64,000 bases of DNA. Source: Samsonia erythrinae (lineage in GTDB: Bacteria > Pseudomonadota > Gammaproteobacteria > Enterobacterales > Enterobacteriaceae). Below are positions 1 to 9,493 of this stretch, piece after piece; positions within the stretch are counted from its first letter, which is position 1, and the number at the start of each line of letters is the position of its first letter. Below the pieces are notes generated by a model, which saw only the letters and a list, made by a program, of their open reading frames with translations, ran no database searches and was not told the origin of the DNA. The position numbers and the translations under genes are program-made. The stretch covers positions 43,745 through 107,744 of the forward strand of contig NZ_SMBY01000012.1 of the NCBI RefSeq assembly GCF_004342665.1, read 5' to 3'.

Positions 1-62
1 ATGGCGGTAACAGAACCCAGCATAAGCAGTGAAACAAGAGATAAGGTTGCGAACTTTTGCAT
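1..62 (-). CDS. cpxP: CpxP, N-terminal signal peptide only (runs off window)
   Basis: Reading leftward from an ATG at 60-62, the 20 visible codons give a typical Sec signal peptide: MQKF, then a hydrophobic LSLVSLLMLGSV stretch. A GGAG ribosome binding site lies about eight bases upstream. The gene diverges from cpxR, as cpxP does in enterobacteria, and shares a CpxR box with it. CpxP is the periplasmic adaptor that restrains the sensor CpxA and delivers misfolded pilins to DegP. Only the first 62 bases are present, so identity rests on position plus the signal peptide. Confidence 0.8.
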   Translation of the reverse strand, partial: MQKFATLSLVSLLMLGSVTA

Positions 63-146
63 CAATAACTCTCCGGAGCGGCGCGTCATTTCGTGAATCA
101 ATGAACGCGAGTCTACGCATCTTGCTGCAAACATGCGTCAGAGGAT

Positions 147-161
147 GTAAAACTACGTAAA
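147..161. promoter_or_regulatory. CpxR binding box in the cpxP-cpxR divergent promoter
   Basis: GTAAA-ACTAC-GTAAA is an exact match to the known CpxR consensus GTAAA-N5-GTAAA. It lies between cpxP and cpxR, about 55 bases before the cpxR start and about 85 before the cpxP start. It should autoactivate cpxRA and strongly induce cpxP. Confidence 0.88.
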
Positions 162-215
162 GTCATGGAATAGCGCTAATCTATGACGTATTTTGCCCTT
201 GGAGGTAGAGAAACC

Positions 216-914
216 ATGAATAAAATTCTGCTGGTTGATGACGACAAAGAGCTCACTTCGTTATTGAAGGAACTGCTCGAAATGGAAGGCTTTAACGTCG
301 TTGTCGCCTATGACGGCGAACAGGCGTTACACGCGCTGGACAGCTCGATTGACCTGTTATTACTCGATGTGATGATGCCGAAGAAAAACGGTATCGATAC
401 CTTAAAAGAATTGCGGCAACAGCATCAGACGCCGGTCATCATGCTGACCGCCCGCGGCAGCGAACTGGACAGGGTTCTCGGTCTGGAATTGGGCGCGGAT
501 GATTATCTGCCGAAACCCTTCAACGATCGCGAGCTGGTGGCGCGAATTCGGGCGATTCTCCGCCGCTCCAATTGGACCGATCAGCAGCAGGCGGGAGAAA
601 ACAGCGCCCCAACGCTGGAAGTGGACGGTCTGCGTCTGAATCCCGGCCGACAGGAAGCGAGCTTTGACGATATCGTGCTGGACCTGACCGGTACCGAATT
701 TACGCTGCTCTATCTGCTGGCACAGCGGTTGGGACAGGTTGTTTCCCGAGAACATCTGAGTCAGGAAGTGCTGGGTAAACGACTCACGCCGTTTGACCGC
801 GCTATCGATATGCATATCTCGAACCTGCGGCGCAAATTACCTGAACGTAAAGACGGCTTACCCTGGTTCAAAACGCTGCGGGGACGAGGCTATCTGATGG
901 TTTCGGCGGCATGA
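216..914 (+). CDS. cpxR: CpxR, envelope-stress response regulator (OmpR family)
   Basis: A 232-residue response regulator, the same length as E. coli CpxR and nearly identical to it. The receiver domain (about 1-120) carries the acidic pocket LVDDD, the phosphoacceptor Asp in LLLLDVMMP (about residue 51) and the conserved Lys in LPKPF. The winged-helix DNA-binding domain ends in KTLRGRGYLM. An in-frame ATG at 183 exists, but the ATG at 216 follows a GGAGG ribosome binding site and gives the family N-terminus MNKILLVDDD. It overlaps cpxA by four bases. CpxR is phosphorylated by CpxA when inner-membrane or periplasmic protein folding is disturbed. Confidence 0.97.
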   Translation: MNKILLVDDDKELTSLLKELLEMEGFNVVVAYDGEQALHALDSSIDLLLLDVMMPKKNGIDTLKELRQQHQTPVIMLTARGSELDRVLGLELGADDYLPKPFNDRELVARIRAILRRSNWTDQQQAGENSAPTLEVDGLRLNPGRQEASFDDIVLDLTGTEFTLLYLLAQRLGQVVSREHLSQEVLGKRLTPFDRAIDMHISNLRRKLPERKDGLPWFKTLRGRGYLMVSAA

Positions 915-2281
915 TCAGCAGTTTGACCGCCCGTATCTTTGCCATTTTCTGGCTAACGCTGGCGTTAGTGCTCATGCTGGTTCTGATGGTGCCCAAGCTG
1001 GATTCGCGCCAGCTCACCGCCCTGCTGGAAAACGAACAGCGGCAGGGCATCATGCTGGAACAACACATTGAAGCGGATCTCGCCAATACCCCGGCCAACG
1101 ATCTGCGCTGGTGGCTACGGCTGTTTTGGGTGTTGGAAAAATGGGCTCCGCCGGGGCAACGTCTCCTGCTGGTCACCAGCGAAGGACGCGTTCTGGGCGC
1201 ACAAAAAAATGAGATGCAGATCGTGCGCAATTTTATCGGGCTGTCAGACAATGCCGACCATCCGCAAAAGAAAAGCTACGGCCGCATTGAGCTGCTCGGC
1301 CCCTTCTCTATCCGCGATGGCGAAGACAACTACCAACTCTACCTGATTCGCCCGACCAGTAGCCCACAGTCCGATTTCATCAGTCTGTTGTTTGACCGCC
1401 CGCTGCTGCTGCTGCTTTTCACCATGCTCATCAGTTCGCCGCTGCTACTCTGGCTTGCCTGGAGTTTGGCGAAGCCCGCGCGCAAGCTCAAGCATGCGGC
1501 CGACGAAGTCGCCAAAGGCAATTTACGCCAGCACCCTGAGCTGGAATCCGGGCCGCAGGAGTTTCAGGCCACCGGCGTCAGCTTTAACCATATGGTCAGC
1601 GCGCTGGAGCGCATGGTCACGGCGCAGCAGCGCCTGCTGTCAGACATTTCACATGAGCTGCGCACGCCGCTGACGCGTTTGCAGTTGGCGACGGCGCTGT
1701 TACGTCGGCGTCAAGGCGAAGGCAACGAGCTCAACCGCATCGAGACGGAAACCCAGCGGCTCGACAGCATGATTAACGATCTGCTGGAGCTGTCACGTAA
1801 TCAGCACAAAAATGAGCTAACCCGTGAATTCCTGCGTGCAGATGAACTGTGGGGCGACGTACTGGACGATGCGGCCTTTGAAGCCGAGCAAATGGGGAAA
1901 ACGTTAAAAGTGCCGTACCCGCCGGGGCCGTGGACGCTCTTTGGCAACCCGGCCTCCCTCGACAGCGCGTTGGAGAATATCGTGCGTAACGCGCTGCGCT
2001 ATTCTCATCACCACATCGAAGTCGCCTTCTCGGTCGATAATCAGGGCATCACGATCAAAGTAGATGACGACGGCCCCGGTGTGAGCATGGAAGATCGTGA
2101 ACAAATTTTCCGTCCTTTCTATCGTACGGATGAAGCGCGTGACCGCGCATCCGGCGGGAGCGGTCTGGGGCTTGCTATTGTGGAAACCGCCATTATGCAG
2201 CACAAAGGCTGGGTGAAAGCAGAAGACAGCCCGTTGGGGGGGTTACGCTTGATCATCTGGCTGCCATTGCACCAGCGGTAG
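911..2281 (+). CDS. cpxA: CpxA, envelope-stress sensor histidine kinase
   Basis: A 456-residue inner-membrane histidine kinase (E. coli CpxA is 457). An N-terminal membrane segment (about 7-29), a periplasmic sensor domain and a second segment (about 163-185) are followed by HAMP, an H-box SDISHELRTPLTR with the phosphorylated His, and an ATPase domain with N-box (ENIVRNALRYS), DDDGPGV and GSGLGLAIV. It overlaps cpxR by ATGA, implying coupled translation. CpxA autophosphorylates and passes phosphate to CpxR; CpxP restrains it. Confidence 0.97.
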   Translation: MISSLTARIFAIFWLTLALVLMLVLMVPKLDSRQLTALLENEQRQGIMLEQHIEADLANTPANDLRWWLRLFWVLEKWAPPGQRLLLVTSEGRVLGAQKNEMQIVRNFIGLSDNADHPQKKSYGRIELLGPFSIRDGEDNYQLYLIRPTSSPQSDFISLLFDRPLLLLLFTMLISSPLLLWLAWSLAKPARKLKHAADEVAKGNLRQHPELESGPQEFQATGVSFNHMVSALERMVTAQQRLLSDISHELRTPLTRLQLATALLRRRQGEGNELNRIETETQRLDSMINDLLELSRNQHKNELTREFLRADELWGDVLDDAAFEAEQMGKTLKVPYPPGPWTLFGNPASLDSALENIVRNALRYSHHHIEVAFSVDNQGITIKVDDDGPGVSMEDREQIFRPFYRTDEARDRASGGSGLGLAIVETAIMQHKGWVKAEDSPLGGLRLIIWLPLHQR

Positions 2282-2425
2282 GTACGGGCCCTGGATGCCG
2301 CGTCCGTCACCTTCCGTTTATCTTTCCTCCGCTATACTGCATTGCGTTTTCTATGCCGTTGCATAGAGTTCCCCCTTATCGGGCTGAAAACAAGCACGGC
2401 TCATGTTGAATGAAGGATACCAACG

Positions 2426-4600
2426 ATGAAAGGCGTAACGCTGCTGGCTGGCGTGCTGACGGCATTAATGAGCACTCAGGCATTCAGTTCAAGTGATGGA
2501 GTCTGCGGCTTTTCCGACTCAGAGTGTGGAATGTCCGCCCTGCCTTACCTGCAACCAGAGAATGACACACGTACCAATCTGATCTTGCTGCAAGCCAGTC
2601 TCAACGGCATTCAATTGCCATTACCCCAGCCGTTACCCGACGAGCCGCACTCACGCGTCAACCCTTTCACAGCCTATCGGATCATGGGGGTGGCCGCGAC
2701 GGAAGCGATACCTCCGTCAGATTCGGGGGAAGAGGTCACGGCAGGCTCGCCTGACGTGTCAGCGCTGAATAAGGCAAGGCAGTTGAATCTTCCTTTCGCC
2801 GTTGAGAGCACGATTTCCACGTTTTCCTCCGACGAAAACGAAGGTCGTCAGATCTCCAACAACCTCACGACGTTGGAAGCGTTTTTCGATGTTTTGCTGG
2901 CAGACCAGCAATTGACTGAGGAACAGCGCACGCTGTTGGCGCACCAGCGGGTGAATCTCCTCAACGCGCCTGATGCAAAGGAAGCGCTGGCGGCCGACCT
3001 GAAACGTTTACCGGATGACGGACATGCCGGCGGCCTCAAACAGTACCTGCTCACGATTGCCGCGTTCTATCAGGGCCACTTCGACGAGGCGGAAAGCGGC
3101 TTTCAGGCATTAACATCGTCGCCGCAGCCGTGGGTGGCGGAAACCTCGCGCTATATGCTGATTCGCGTGGCGATCAATAAAGCGATGGAAAACGCGCTGG
3201 ATGAATACAACATGTTCGATGCCAGTAAAGCCGATAAAACCGCTGCACAACGGGCCATACAGCATATTGACGATTACCTGAAACAGTATCCGAACGGACA
3301 ATACGTCGAATCCGCTAATGGGCTATATCGTCGCGCTTACTGGATCATCGGCGATGTCAAAGCCTTAGCCAAAATCTACCAGTCTGTGCTGAATAATGCC
3401 GACTCCCCTCAGTCACTTCTTGCATTGAGCGACGAGATCGACAACAAGCTGCTGGAAGATCGCCAGTTCACCAGCGCGCCGGACAGCGCGCCATTGACGA
3501 TGGCGCAGGATCTCAAGCGCTTGCGCGCCAATGACGGCTGGCTGGCATTACCCGCCTTATCCACCGACGAGTTGGCCGCGCAGAAACCGCTGTTTGAGCA
3601 AGCCAACATGCAGGAAGCGTACAGCTACCTTCAAGCCGCTCAGCTTTTTTATGGTCAACAAGATTATGCCGCCGTGGTCAATAGCGTTCCCGCAACGCAG
3701 GCGGAAAATCTGACCGATACCGTGCGTTTCAGTCTGCAAGTATTACGCGGTCAGGCACTGGTTCATCTGGCGCGCTGGGATGAGGTTGAAGCGCACTGGC
3801 GTCACCTGTTAACGCGGAATATGGACTATACCCAAAACCAATTCCTGCAACTGGCGCTGGCGGAAACGCTGGTCAAGGTAGGGCAACCAGCGCGCATCTT
3901 TGCCGCCGACAGCCCGGTAAAAAATCTGCGTTTTCGCTCTGCCGTACTGAAAACCAGCGCAAGCACCGAGCTGCTGCGCCAGCAAACCGGCCCACAATAC
4001 AGCCACGAAGAGCGGGTTATCGCGCTGCATACGTTGTTAACCAAATCGCTGATCCACGGCGATTATGCCGGCTATCTCAAAGACAGCCCGTTAAGAAAAG
4101 AGATTGCCCCGCTGGTTAGCAGCGAAAACCAGAGCTGGAACAAGGAAGATCTGGCCGTGTTCGACTGGGACGGCAGCGACACGGAAAATGGCTATCAGTG
4201 CCCGTCTCTGGATAAGGTGGTTGCTACGCTCAATCAGCGCCCGAATGATGCCCGCGCGATTAACTGTCTCGGCGAATTTTTCCTGCGCACGCGCAATAGC
4301 GTCGGTTTTGACTGGGGCGAAGATGACATGCTAAGCGATCTCACCAACGCCCCAACGCAATTCGCCGGCACCGAATATAGCCGGCTGGATGGTTATATGC
4401 GGGTGATTGCCGATCCGAAAGCACCACCTGAAGACAAAACCTATGCGTTGTATCGCGCGGTCTATTGCTATGCGCCAAGCGGTAATAACGACTGCGGCCC
4501 ACAGAACATCAGTAAGAAAACGCGCAAAGCCTGGTTTACCCAGTTGAAGACGCAATATAAAGGCAGCGTGTGGGCAGACAAGCTCGCTTATTACTGGTAG
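2426..4600 (+). CDS. Large exported protein of unknown function, helical-repeat-like
   Basis: A 724-residue protein with a clear signal peptide (MKGVTLLAGVLTALMSTQAF, cleaved near 20) and two early Cys-containing motifs (VCGF, SECGM). The rest is mostly soluble helix with repeat-like stretches such as FYQGHFDEAESGFQAL and LQAAQLFYGQQDYAAV, reminiscent of TPR repeats; this is a visual impression, not a domain match. It is preceded by GAAGGA and ATG. It overlaps the DUF3142 gene by 31 bases, so the two are probably co-translated and act together in the envelope. No E. coli orthologue is recognised. Confidence 0.7.
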   Translation: MKGVTLLAGVLTALMSTQAFSSSDGVCGFSDSECGMSALPYLQPENDTRTNLILLQASLNGIQLPLPQPLPDEPHSRVNPFTAYRIMGVAATEAIPPSDSGEEVTAGSPDVSALNKARQLNLPFAVESTISTFSSDENEGRQISNNLTTLEAFFDVLLADQQLTEEQRTLLAHQRVNLLNAPDAKEALAADLKRLPDDGHAGGLKQYLLTIAAFYQGHFDEAESGFQALTSSPQPWVAETSRYMLIRVAINKAMENALDEYNMFDASKADKTAAQRAIQHIDDYLKQYPNGQYVESANGLYRRAYWIIGDVKALAKIYQSVLNNADSPQSLLALSDEIDNKLLEDRQFTSAPDSAPLTMAQDLKRLRANDGWLALPALSTDELAAQKPLFEQANMQEAYSYLQAAQLFYGQQDYAAVVNSVPATQAENLTDTVRFSLQVLRGQALVHLARWDEVEAHWRHLLTRNMDYTQNQFLQLALAETLVKVGQPARIFAADSPVKNLRFRSAVLKTSASTELLRQQTGPQYSHEERVIALHTLLTKSLIHGDYAGYLKDSPLRKEIAPLVSSENQSWNKEDLAVFDWDGSDTENGYQCPSLDKVVATLNQRPNDARAINCLGEFFLRTRNSVGFDWGEDDMLSDLTNAPTQFAGTEYSRLDGYMRVIADPKAPPEDKTYALYRAVYCYAPSGNNDCGPQNISKKTRKAWFTQLKTQYKGSVWADKLAYYW

Positions 4601-5358
4601 CGCCGTTAATCCTGCTGGCCTGCCTGCTGTCTTTTTGTACGCAGGCCGCTTCCGTTAACCCCGCGTCTTCAGGCATTAACGCGGCACACTATCAGGACTT
4701 CTGGCTGTGGGCCGCCGTGCGCCCACAACCGATTCTGCATCGTGCGCAGACGCTCTACCTGCATCAGGGAGAAATTGCCCGCCGCCAGGGTAAAACCGTG
4801 TTTCTGCGTCAGGGGCTTCCCCCCAGCCGGCTACGCGTTAAGCGCATCTGGCTGGTTTTTCGCATGACCACGCTGACGCTCTCCGATCAGCATCTGAAGC
4901 GGATGCTGAAATTACGGGAAAACTGGCAGCGCCACGGCAATCAGGTTATCGGGATTCAGATCGATTTTGACGCAAAAAGCTATCAACTAACGGGCTATGC
5001 CGCATTTCTGACGCAATTACGCGAACGCCTGCCTGCCGATTGTCGGCTCAGTATTACAGGGTTGCTTGACTGGGCGAAAACCGGCGATGTCTCGGCGCTA
5101 AACCGCTTACGGGGCAAGCTGGATGAGGTGGTGGTACAAACCTATCAGGGGCGCAATACCGTCGCGAAGGTCGCCGATTACCTGCCTGCCTTGATGAAAC
5201 TGACGCTGCCTTTCCGGTTAGGGCTGGTACAAAACGGCAAGTGGGAAAAACAGTGGCAACGACGCCTTGCCGAATCGCCGTACTATCGCGGGGACGTGGT
5301 ATTTCTGGTGAACCCGCCACGGAAGACGCTCCCCCGCACGCAGCGACAAACAGAGTGA
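4570..5358 (+). CDS. DUF3142-type exported protein
   Basis: A 262-residue protein that most likely starts at a GTG inside the end of the previous gene (31-base overlap). The N-terminus is a signal sequence, either cleaved near TQA-AS or a lipoprotein type with LLAC at about 15-18. The core motifs YQDFWLWAAVRPQ, GIQIDFDAKS and LVNPP resemble the DUF3142 family, whose fold is thought to be like a glycosidase barrel; the conserved IDFD acidic pair is in place. Function is unknown. The overlap with the upstream repeat protein suggests a two-gene envelope operon. It ends one base before the convergent trmL. Confidence 0.72.
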   Translation: MGRQARLLLVAPLILLACLLSFCTQAASVNPASSGINAAHYQDFWLWAAVRPQPILHRAQTLYLHQGEIARRQGKTVFLRQGLPPSRLRVKRIWLVFRMTTLTLSDQHLKRMLKLRENWQRHGNQVIGIQIDFDAKSYQLTGYAAFLTQLRERLPADCRLSITGLLDWAKTGDVSALNRLRGKLDEVVVQTYQGRNTVAKVADYLPALMKLTLPFRLGLVQNGKWEKQWQRRLAESPYYRGDVVFLVNPPRKTLPRTQRQTE

Positions 5359-5823
5359 CTACCGACAGCCACCGAAGCCGTTTTGCCGCCAGGCTTCATA
5401 GCTGATGATCGCCACGGCGTTCGACAAATTCAGGCTGCGGCTGTCCGACTGCATCGGAATACGGATGCGGAAATCCGGCGCGAAGCCGTCGCGGATCTCA
5501 TCTGGCAAGCCCGACGTTTCCGAGCCAAACAGCAACACATCGCCCGGCTGATATGTCGGCTGGTCATAAGGACGGCTGCCCTTGGTAGTGCAGGCGAAAA
5601 GGCGTTGGCCGGGAACCGCGGCCAGAAAATCCTGATAATTTTTATGGCGGCTGACGTTCGCCAGATCGTGATAATCCAGTCCCGCACGGCGTAGCTTTTT
5701 CTCTTCAAAATCAAACCCCAGCGGTTCAATCAAATGAAGCGTACAGCCGTTGTTGGCAGCCAGACGAATAATATTGCCGGTATTCGGCGCAATCTGAGGC
5801 TCATAGAGCGCAATGTGAAACAT
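5359..5823 (-). CDS. trmL: TrmL, tRNA (cytidine/uridine-34-2'-O)-methyltransferase
   Basis: A 154-residue SPOUT-class methyltransferase (E. coli TrmL/YibK is 157). The trefoil-knot motifs are all present: [18 protein letters not shown] at the N-terminus, [11 protein letters not shown], and the closing [17 protein letters not shown]. It methylates the ribose 2'-OH of the wobble base in two tRNA-Leu species, using S-adenosylmethionine. It is a monocistronic gene, convergent with the DUF3142 gene. Confidence 0.95.
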   Translation of the reverse strand: MFHIALYEPQIAPNTGNIIRLAANNGCTLHLIEPLGFDFEEKKLRRAGLDYHDLANVSRHKNYQDFLAAVPGQRLFACTTKGSRPYDQPTYQPGDVLLFGSETSGLPDEIRDGFAPDFRIRIPMQSDSRSLNLSNAVAIISYEAWRQNGFGGCR

Positions 5824-6018
5824 GGGATAACGTCAACGCAGGAAAAAAGGGTGCCGTAGTATAACGCATTCCGGCAGAGCGACCCAAAACCGGCGCAAAC
5901 AGGAATACAGATGACTCCGCACGACGTTTTTATTCGTAGCGATTACACTTAAAGAAATGCCATCAGAATCATGTACTGATGGGAACAGAATGCGGGCATA
6001 TGCCCAAGTGGAGGGGTA

Positions 6019-6312
6019 ATGAAACAATATAAGACATTATTAACCAGTGCGGCCCTGTTCTGCCTGCCGATGATGGCGAGCGCCAACGCGACGCAAGCGC
6101 CAACGCCTCAGCAGCAGTTTGACAACGGCATCAGCAGCCAGAAACAGTTGCAGCAAAATATGCAGCAGAGCCAGAAATTGCAGCAACAGCAGTTGAATCA
6201 GCAGCTCCAGCAGCGTAACCAGCACTTGCAGCAACAGCGCCAGCAGCAGTTACAGAAGGATTTACAGCGGTCGCAGAGAACCATCCCGCCGCAAACGCAA
6301 CAGACCCCCTGA
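6019..6312 (+). CDS. Small Gln-rich exported protein, YhhA/DUF2756-like
   Basis: A 97-residue protein with a signal peptide (MKQYKTLLTSAALFCLPMMA, cleavage near ASANA), followed by a low-complexity mature part rich in Gln with scattered Leu, Asn and Arg (repeats of LQQQ and QRNQ). It is probably a charged helical or disordered periplasmic protein. E. coli YhhA (DUF2756) has the same composition and lies next to ugpQ; here the ugp operon starts 1.3 kb downstream, which supports the link. GGAGGGG precedes the ATG. Function is unknown. Confidence 0.65.
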   Translation: MKQYKTLLTSAALFCLPMMASANATQAPTPQQQFDNGISSQKQLQQNMQQSQKLQQQQLNQQLQQRNQHLQQQRQQQLQKDLQRSQRTIPPQTQQTP

Positions 6313-6489
6313 CCTACGAAGACATTTCCCGCGAAAAGCCAGGGGTTACGGGGCGGCGGCGATGGGGCCGCCCCGTGTCGGACGCGTGCAGCAACGGTTG
6401 CAAAAAACCACGAGAACTAACGCGCACCAAACATTACATAGCACTGACAGAATACCTAACCACAGTCTTCCTCAGCCAGGCATGGCTGA

Positions 6490-7446
6490 CTATAACCGCA
6501 CGCCCATCAGCGTCAGAATCAACGGCGTGGTTAACGCCGCCATCGCCGTTGAGAGCAGCAGGCTTGACGCCACCGGGCCGCCCAGCACATCGAACTGGCG
6601 CGACATCAGGTAGACGTTGACGCCCACCGCCATCGACCCCAGCAGCACGACGGCGCGCGTCTCCATTTCCGGCAGACCGAGCGCTATCGCAATTCCCCAG
6701 ATCGCCAACGGCTGCACCAGCAGTTTGATGGCGCAGATCGCCGTGCTGATCTGCCAGCCGTCACGCACGCGGTATTCCGCCAACCCCATCCCCAGTGCCA
6801 CCAGCGACAGCGGCGCAGCAATCTGCCCCAGCATGGACAACGGCTGATCGACATACGACGGCAGCGGCAGACCGGTCAGGCTGAACGCCGTCCCGGACAG
6901 AATGCCGATAATCAGCGGGTTCTTCAGCACGCCCAGCGCGGTTTTGGTAAAGCCTTGTAGCGACAGCGCCCCGTTACGCGCCCACTCTACCGATACCGTC
7001 ACCAGCGTCCACAAAATCAGTCCGTTAAACACCACCACCAGCGCAACCGACGGGATCGCCTCTTCGCCCAGCATCAGCGTGGCGATCGGCAGCCCCAGCA
7101 TCACGTTATTGGAGAAGATGCCGCTGAGCGCAAAGAGCGAGCCGGATACGCCATCAAGATGAAAAACGTGGCGCGCCACAATGCGGCCTAAGACAAACAC
7201 CAGCAGGCAACCGCCGAAAAACGCGATCAACAACCGGGCATCCACCACCGGACGCGAGGAGAAATCAGACATCAGACGAAACAGCATCGCAGGCATGGCG
7301 ACGGAGAAAACAAAGCGCGTCATGCCGTCGGTCACGGTGGTGGGCCACTTACCGTAGCGAATCAGGCTGTAGCCGAGCGCGATAAGAACAAAGAGGGGTA
7401 ATGACAGAAAAATCTGGTGCCAAAGCGAAACAATAAATGCGGGCAT
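6490..7446 (-). CDS. AEC (auxin efflux carrier) family transporter
   Basis: A 318-residue inner-membrane protein with about ten hydrophobic segments. It has the paired five-helix layout of the AEC family, with features such as GIFSNNVMLGLPIA, LKNPLIIGILSG and LGSMAVGVNVYLMS. Bacterial members export or import small organic anions such as malonate or malate; the substrate cannot be told from sequence. It is inserted between the Gln-rich protein and ugpQ, and appears to be its own unit: 199 bases separate it from ugpQ. Confidence 0.85.
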   Translation of the reverse strand: MPAFIVSLWHQIFLSLPLFVLIALGYSLIRYGKWPTTVTDGMTRFVFSVAMPAMLFRLMSDFSSRPVVDARLLIAFFGGCLLVFVLGRIVARHVFHLDGVSGSLFALSGIFSNNVMLGLPIATLMLGEEAIPSVALVVVFNGLILWTLVTVSVEWARNGALSLQGFTKTALGVLKNPLIIGILSGTAFSLTGLPLPSYVDQPLSMLGQIAAPLSLVALGMGLAEYRVRDGWQISTAICAIKLLVQPLAIWGIAIALGLPEMETRAVVLLGSMAVGVNVYLMSRQFDVLGGPVASSLLLSTAMAALTTPLILTLMGVRL

Positions 7447-7645
7447 GACGCCACTTCCTTATCACCGGCACCGAGTCAGAAAGAGAGTCCGCCGCAACCA
7501 AATAATACGGCAATAAGCGAATGATGGTCACTTAAGCAGGGATTTAGGGGAAACACGGTGATGAGGTTCCCGCAGGGATGGCTCACACCGTGGTAGCCCC
7601 GGTATCCCGATCCTTAAACGATCGGCATTCGGCAATAGGCAGACC

Positions 7646-8395
7646 TCAGCCGGTCGCGAAGCTTGCCCCGATTAAATCTATCCGGTCAGTGCAGATGCAG
7701 TCAACGCCCCAATCCAGCAAAGTTTGCGCTCGCTCTGGGTGATTGACGGTATAAACCAGAATGCGTAACCCCGCGGCTTTCAGCGCCGCGACCCGTTCCG
7801 GCGTCAGCAGTTTGTGGTTCAGGTGAATGGACACGCACCCCAGACGCTGCGTTAACGCCGGCCAATGATCTTCCCACTCGTCCAGCAGCAGCCCGCGCGG
7901 CAGTTCCGGTGCGGCCTGCTGCGCCGCTTCCAGAGCATCGACAGAGAACGATGACAGCAGCGGCGCAACCGGGTGTTCCGCCCACAGCTGACGGGCCGCC
8001 AGCGCAATCACCCGCCCGGTTTCCGCTTCATATCCGGTGGTGGGTTTAATCTCAATATTGGCCGCCATGCCGTACTGCACGCAGCGTTTAGCTACTTCCG
8101 ATAGCAGCGGCAGGCGTTCACCGGCAAATTTCTGAGCGTACCAGCCGCCGACATCCAGCCCGACCAGTTTGTCCCACGGTAATTCGCCCGCGATACCCCG
8201 GCCGTTGCTGGTGCGCTCCAGTGTGTCGTCGTGCAGAAGGAAAATCTGACCGTCCTGCGACAGCTTAGCGTCAAATTCGATCATCTTGTGACCGAGGCTG
8301 GCGCCGACATCAATTGCCGCCAGCGTGTTTTCCGGTGCCAGTGAACCGCCGCCGCGATGGGCGACAATCGCCGGGTAAGGCCAGATTGTTTCCAT
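7646..8395 (-). CDS. ugpQ: UgpQ, cytoplasmic glycerophosphodiester phosphodiesterase
   Basis: A 249-residue TIM-barrel GDPD enzyme (E. coli UgpQ is 247). The catalytic signatures are visible: [18 protein letters not shown] with the first catalytic His and Arg, [10 protein letters not shown] with the metal-binding acids, and [13 protein letters not shown] with the second His. It hydrolyses glycerophosphodiesters to glycerol-3-phosphate and an alcohol as they enter. It shares a one-base overlap with ugpC and is the last gene of the ugp operon. No signal peptide is present, consistent with a cytosolic role. Confidence 0.96.
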   Translation of the reverse strand: METIWPYPAIVAHRGGGSLAPENTLAAIDVGASLGHKMIEFDAKLSQDGQIFLLHDDTLERTSNGRGIAGELPWDKLVGLDVGGWYAQKFAGERLPLLSEVAKRCVQYGMAANIEIKPTTGYEAETGRVIALAARQLWAEHPVAPLLSSFSVDALEAAQQAAPELPRGLLLDEWEDHWPALTQRLGCVSIHLNHKLLTPERVAALKAAGLRILVYTVNHPERAQTLLDWGVDCICTDRIDLIGASFATG

Positions 8396-9468
8396 TATTC
8401 CATCCGTAATCCGCTTTGCGAATCAAACAAGTGCCATGATGACGTCGGCAAATGCAACCAGAGTGTCGAGCCGATGGCGGGGCAATGCTCATAAGACAGC
8501 CGCGCGATCACGTTTTGCCCACCCCACTTGCCGTGCGCCAAATTATCCGCCCCCAACAGTTCGAGCGTCTCGACCCGCAGCGGGATACCGCCGGTTTCAG
8601 GCGTCGCCAGCTGAATATGCTCCGGCCGCACCCCCAGCGTCAATGCTTTACCGCGCCACTGCGGCTTTGGTTCAGGCAGCGCCAGCGCGATATCCTCACC
8701 AATTTCAAAGCGGCAGCCGTCATCGCTCATGTGCCCCGACCACAGGTTCATGGCCGGTGAACCAATAAAGCTGGCCACAAACAACGACGCCGGACGACGA
8801 TAAATCTCCGCCGGCGCGCCGATTTGTTCGGCGATGCCTTTGTTCATGACAATGACGCGCTGCGCCAGCGTCATGGCTTCAACCTGATCGTGCGTGACGT
8901 ACAGGCTGGTGGTTTTCAGACGCTGATGCAGTTGCTGTAATTCCAGCCGCATCTGCACGCGCAGTTTGGCATCCAGATTCGATAGCGGTTCATCAAACAG
9001 GAACACCGCCGGTTCACGTACAATCGCCCGTCCCATCGCCACGCGCTGGCGCTGGCCGCCCGATAGCTCACGCGGTTTACGTTGCAACAGCGGCATCAGT
9101 TCCAGAATGCGCGCCGCGTCTTCCACGCGCTCACGAATCTGCGCCTTGCCGAAGCCGCGAATTTTCAGGCCGTAAGCCATATTGTCGAACACGTTCATAT
9201 GGGGATAAAGCGCATAGTTCTGGAACACCATCGCAATACCGCGATCTTTCGGTTCCAGATCGGTGACGCGCTGGTTATCAATGTATATATCACCGCTGGT
9301 GGTGCGTTCGAGGCCAGCCACCATACGCAGCAGCGTCGATTTACCGCAGCCTGACGGCCCCACCATCACAACGAACTCGCCGTCCGCGACATCCAGATTG
9401 ATGGGCCGGATGACCTGGGTTTTGCCATCGTAAGACTTGGTGACGGCCTGAAGTTTTAAACATGCCAT
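8395..9468 (-). CDS. ugpC: UgpC, ATPase of the glycerol-3-phosphate ABC importer
   Basis: A 357-residue ABC ATPase of the MalK/UgpC type. Walker [11 protein letters not shown]-loop in [11 protein letters not shown], signature [14 protein letters not shown], Walker [13 protein letters not shown] and the switch His in YVTHD are all intact. The C-terminal regulatory OB-type domain (about 240-357) contains GVRPEHI. It powers uptake through UgpA-UgpE. It ends against ugpQ and follows ugpE by 25 bases. Confidence 0.97.
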   Translation of the reverse strand: MACLKLQAVTKSYDGKTQVIRPINLDVADGEFVVMVGPSGCGKSTLLRMVAGLERTTSGDIYIDNQRVTDLEPKDRGIAMVFQNYALYPHMNVFDNMAYGLKIRGFGKAQIRERVEDAARILELMPLLQRKPRELSGGQRQRVAMGRAIVREPAVFLFDEPLSNLDAKLRVQMRLELQQLHQRLKTTSLYVTHDQVEAMTLAQRVIVMNKGIAEQIGAPAEIYRRPASLFVASFIGSPAMNLWSGHMSDDGCRFEIGEDIALALPEPKPQWRGKALTLGVRPEHIQLATPETGGIPLRVETLELLGADNLAHGKWGGQNVIARLSYEHCPAIGSTLWLHLPTSSWHLFDSQSGLRME

Positions 9469-9493
9469 AAGCGTTTCCGAAATTCGTCTCGAT

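Noticed and set aside
6040..6234. Minus-strand Leu-rich frame opposite the Gln-rich protein
   Set aside because: It is the antisense of CAG codons; the plus-strand frame has a signal peptide and ribosome binding site.
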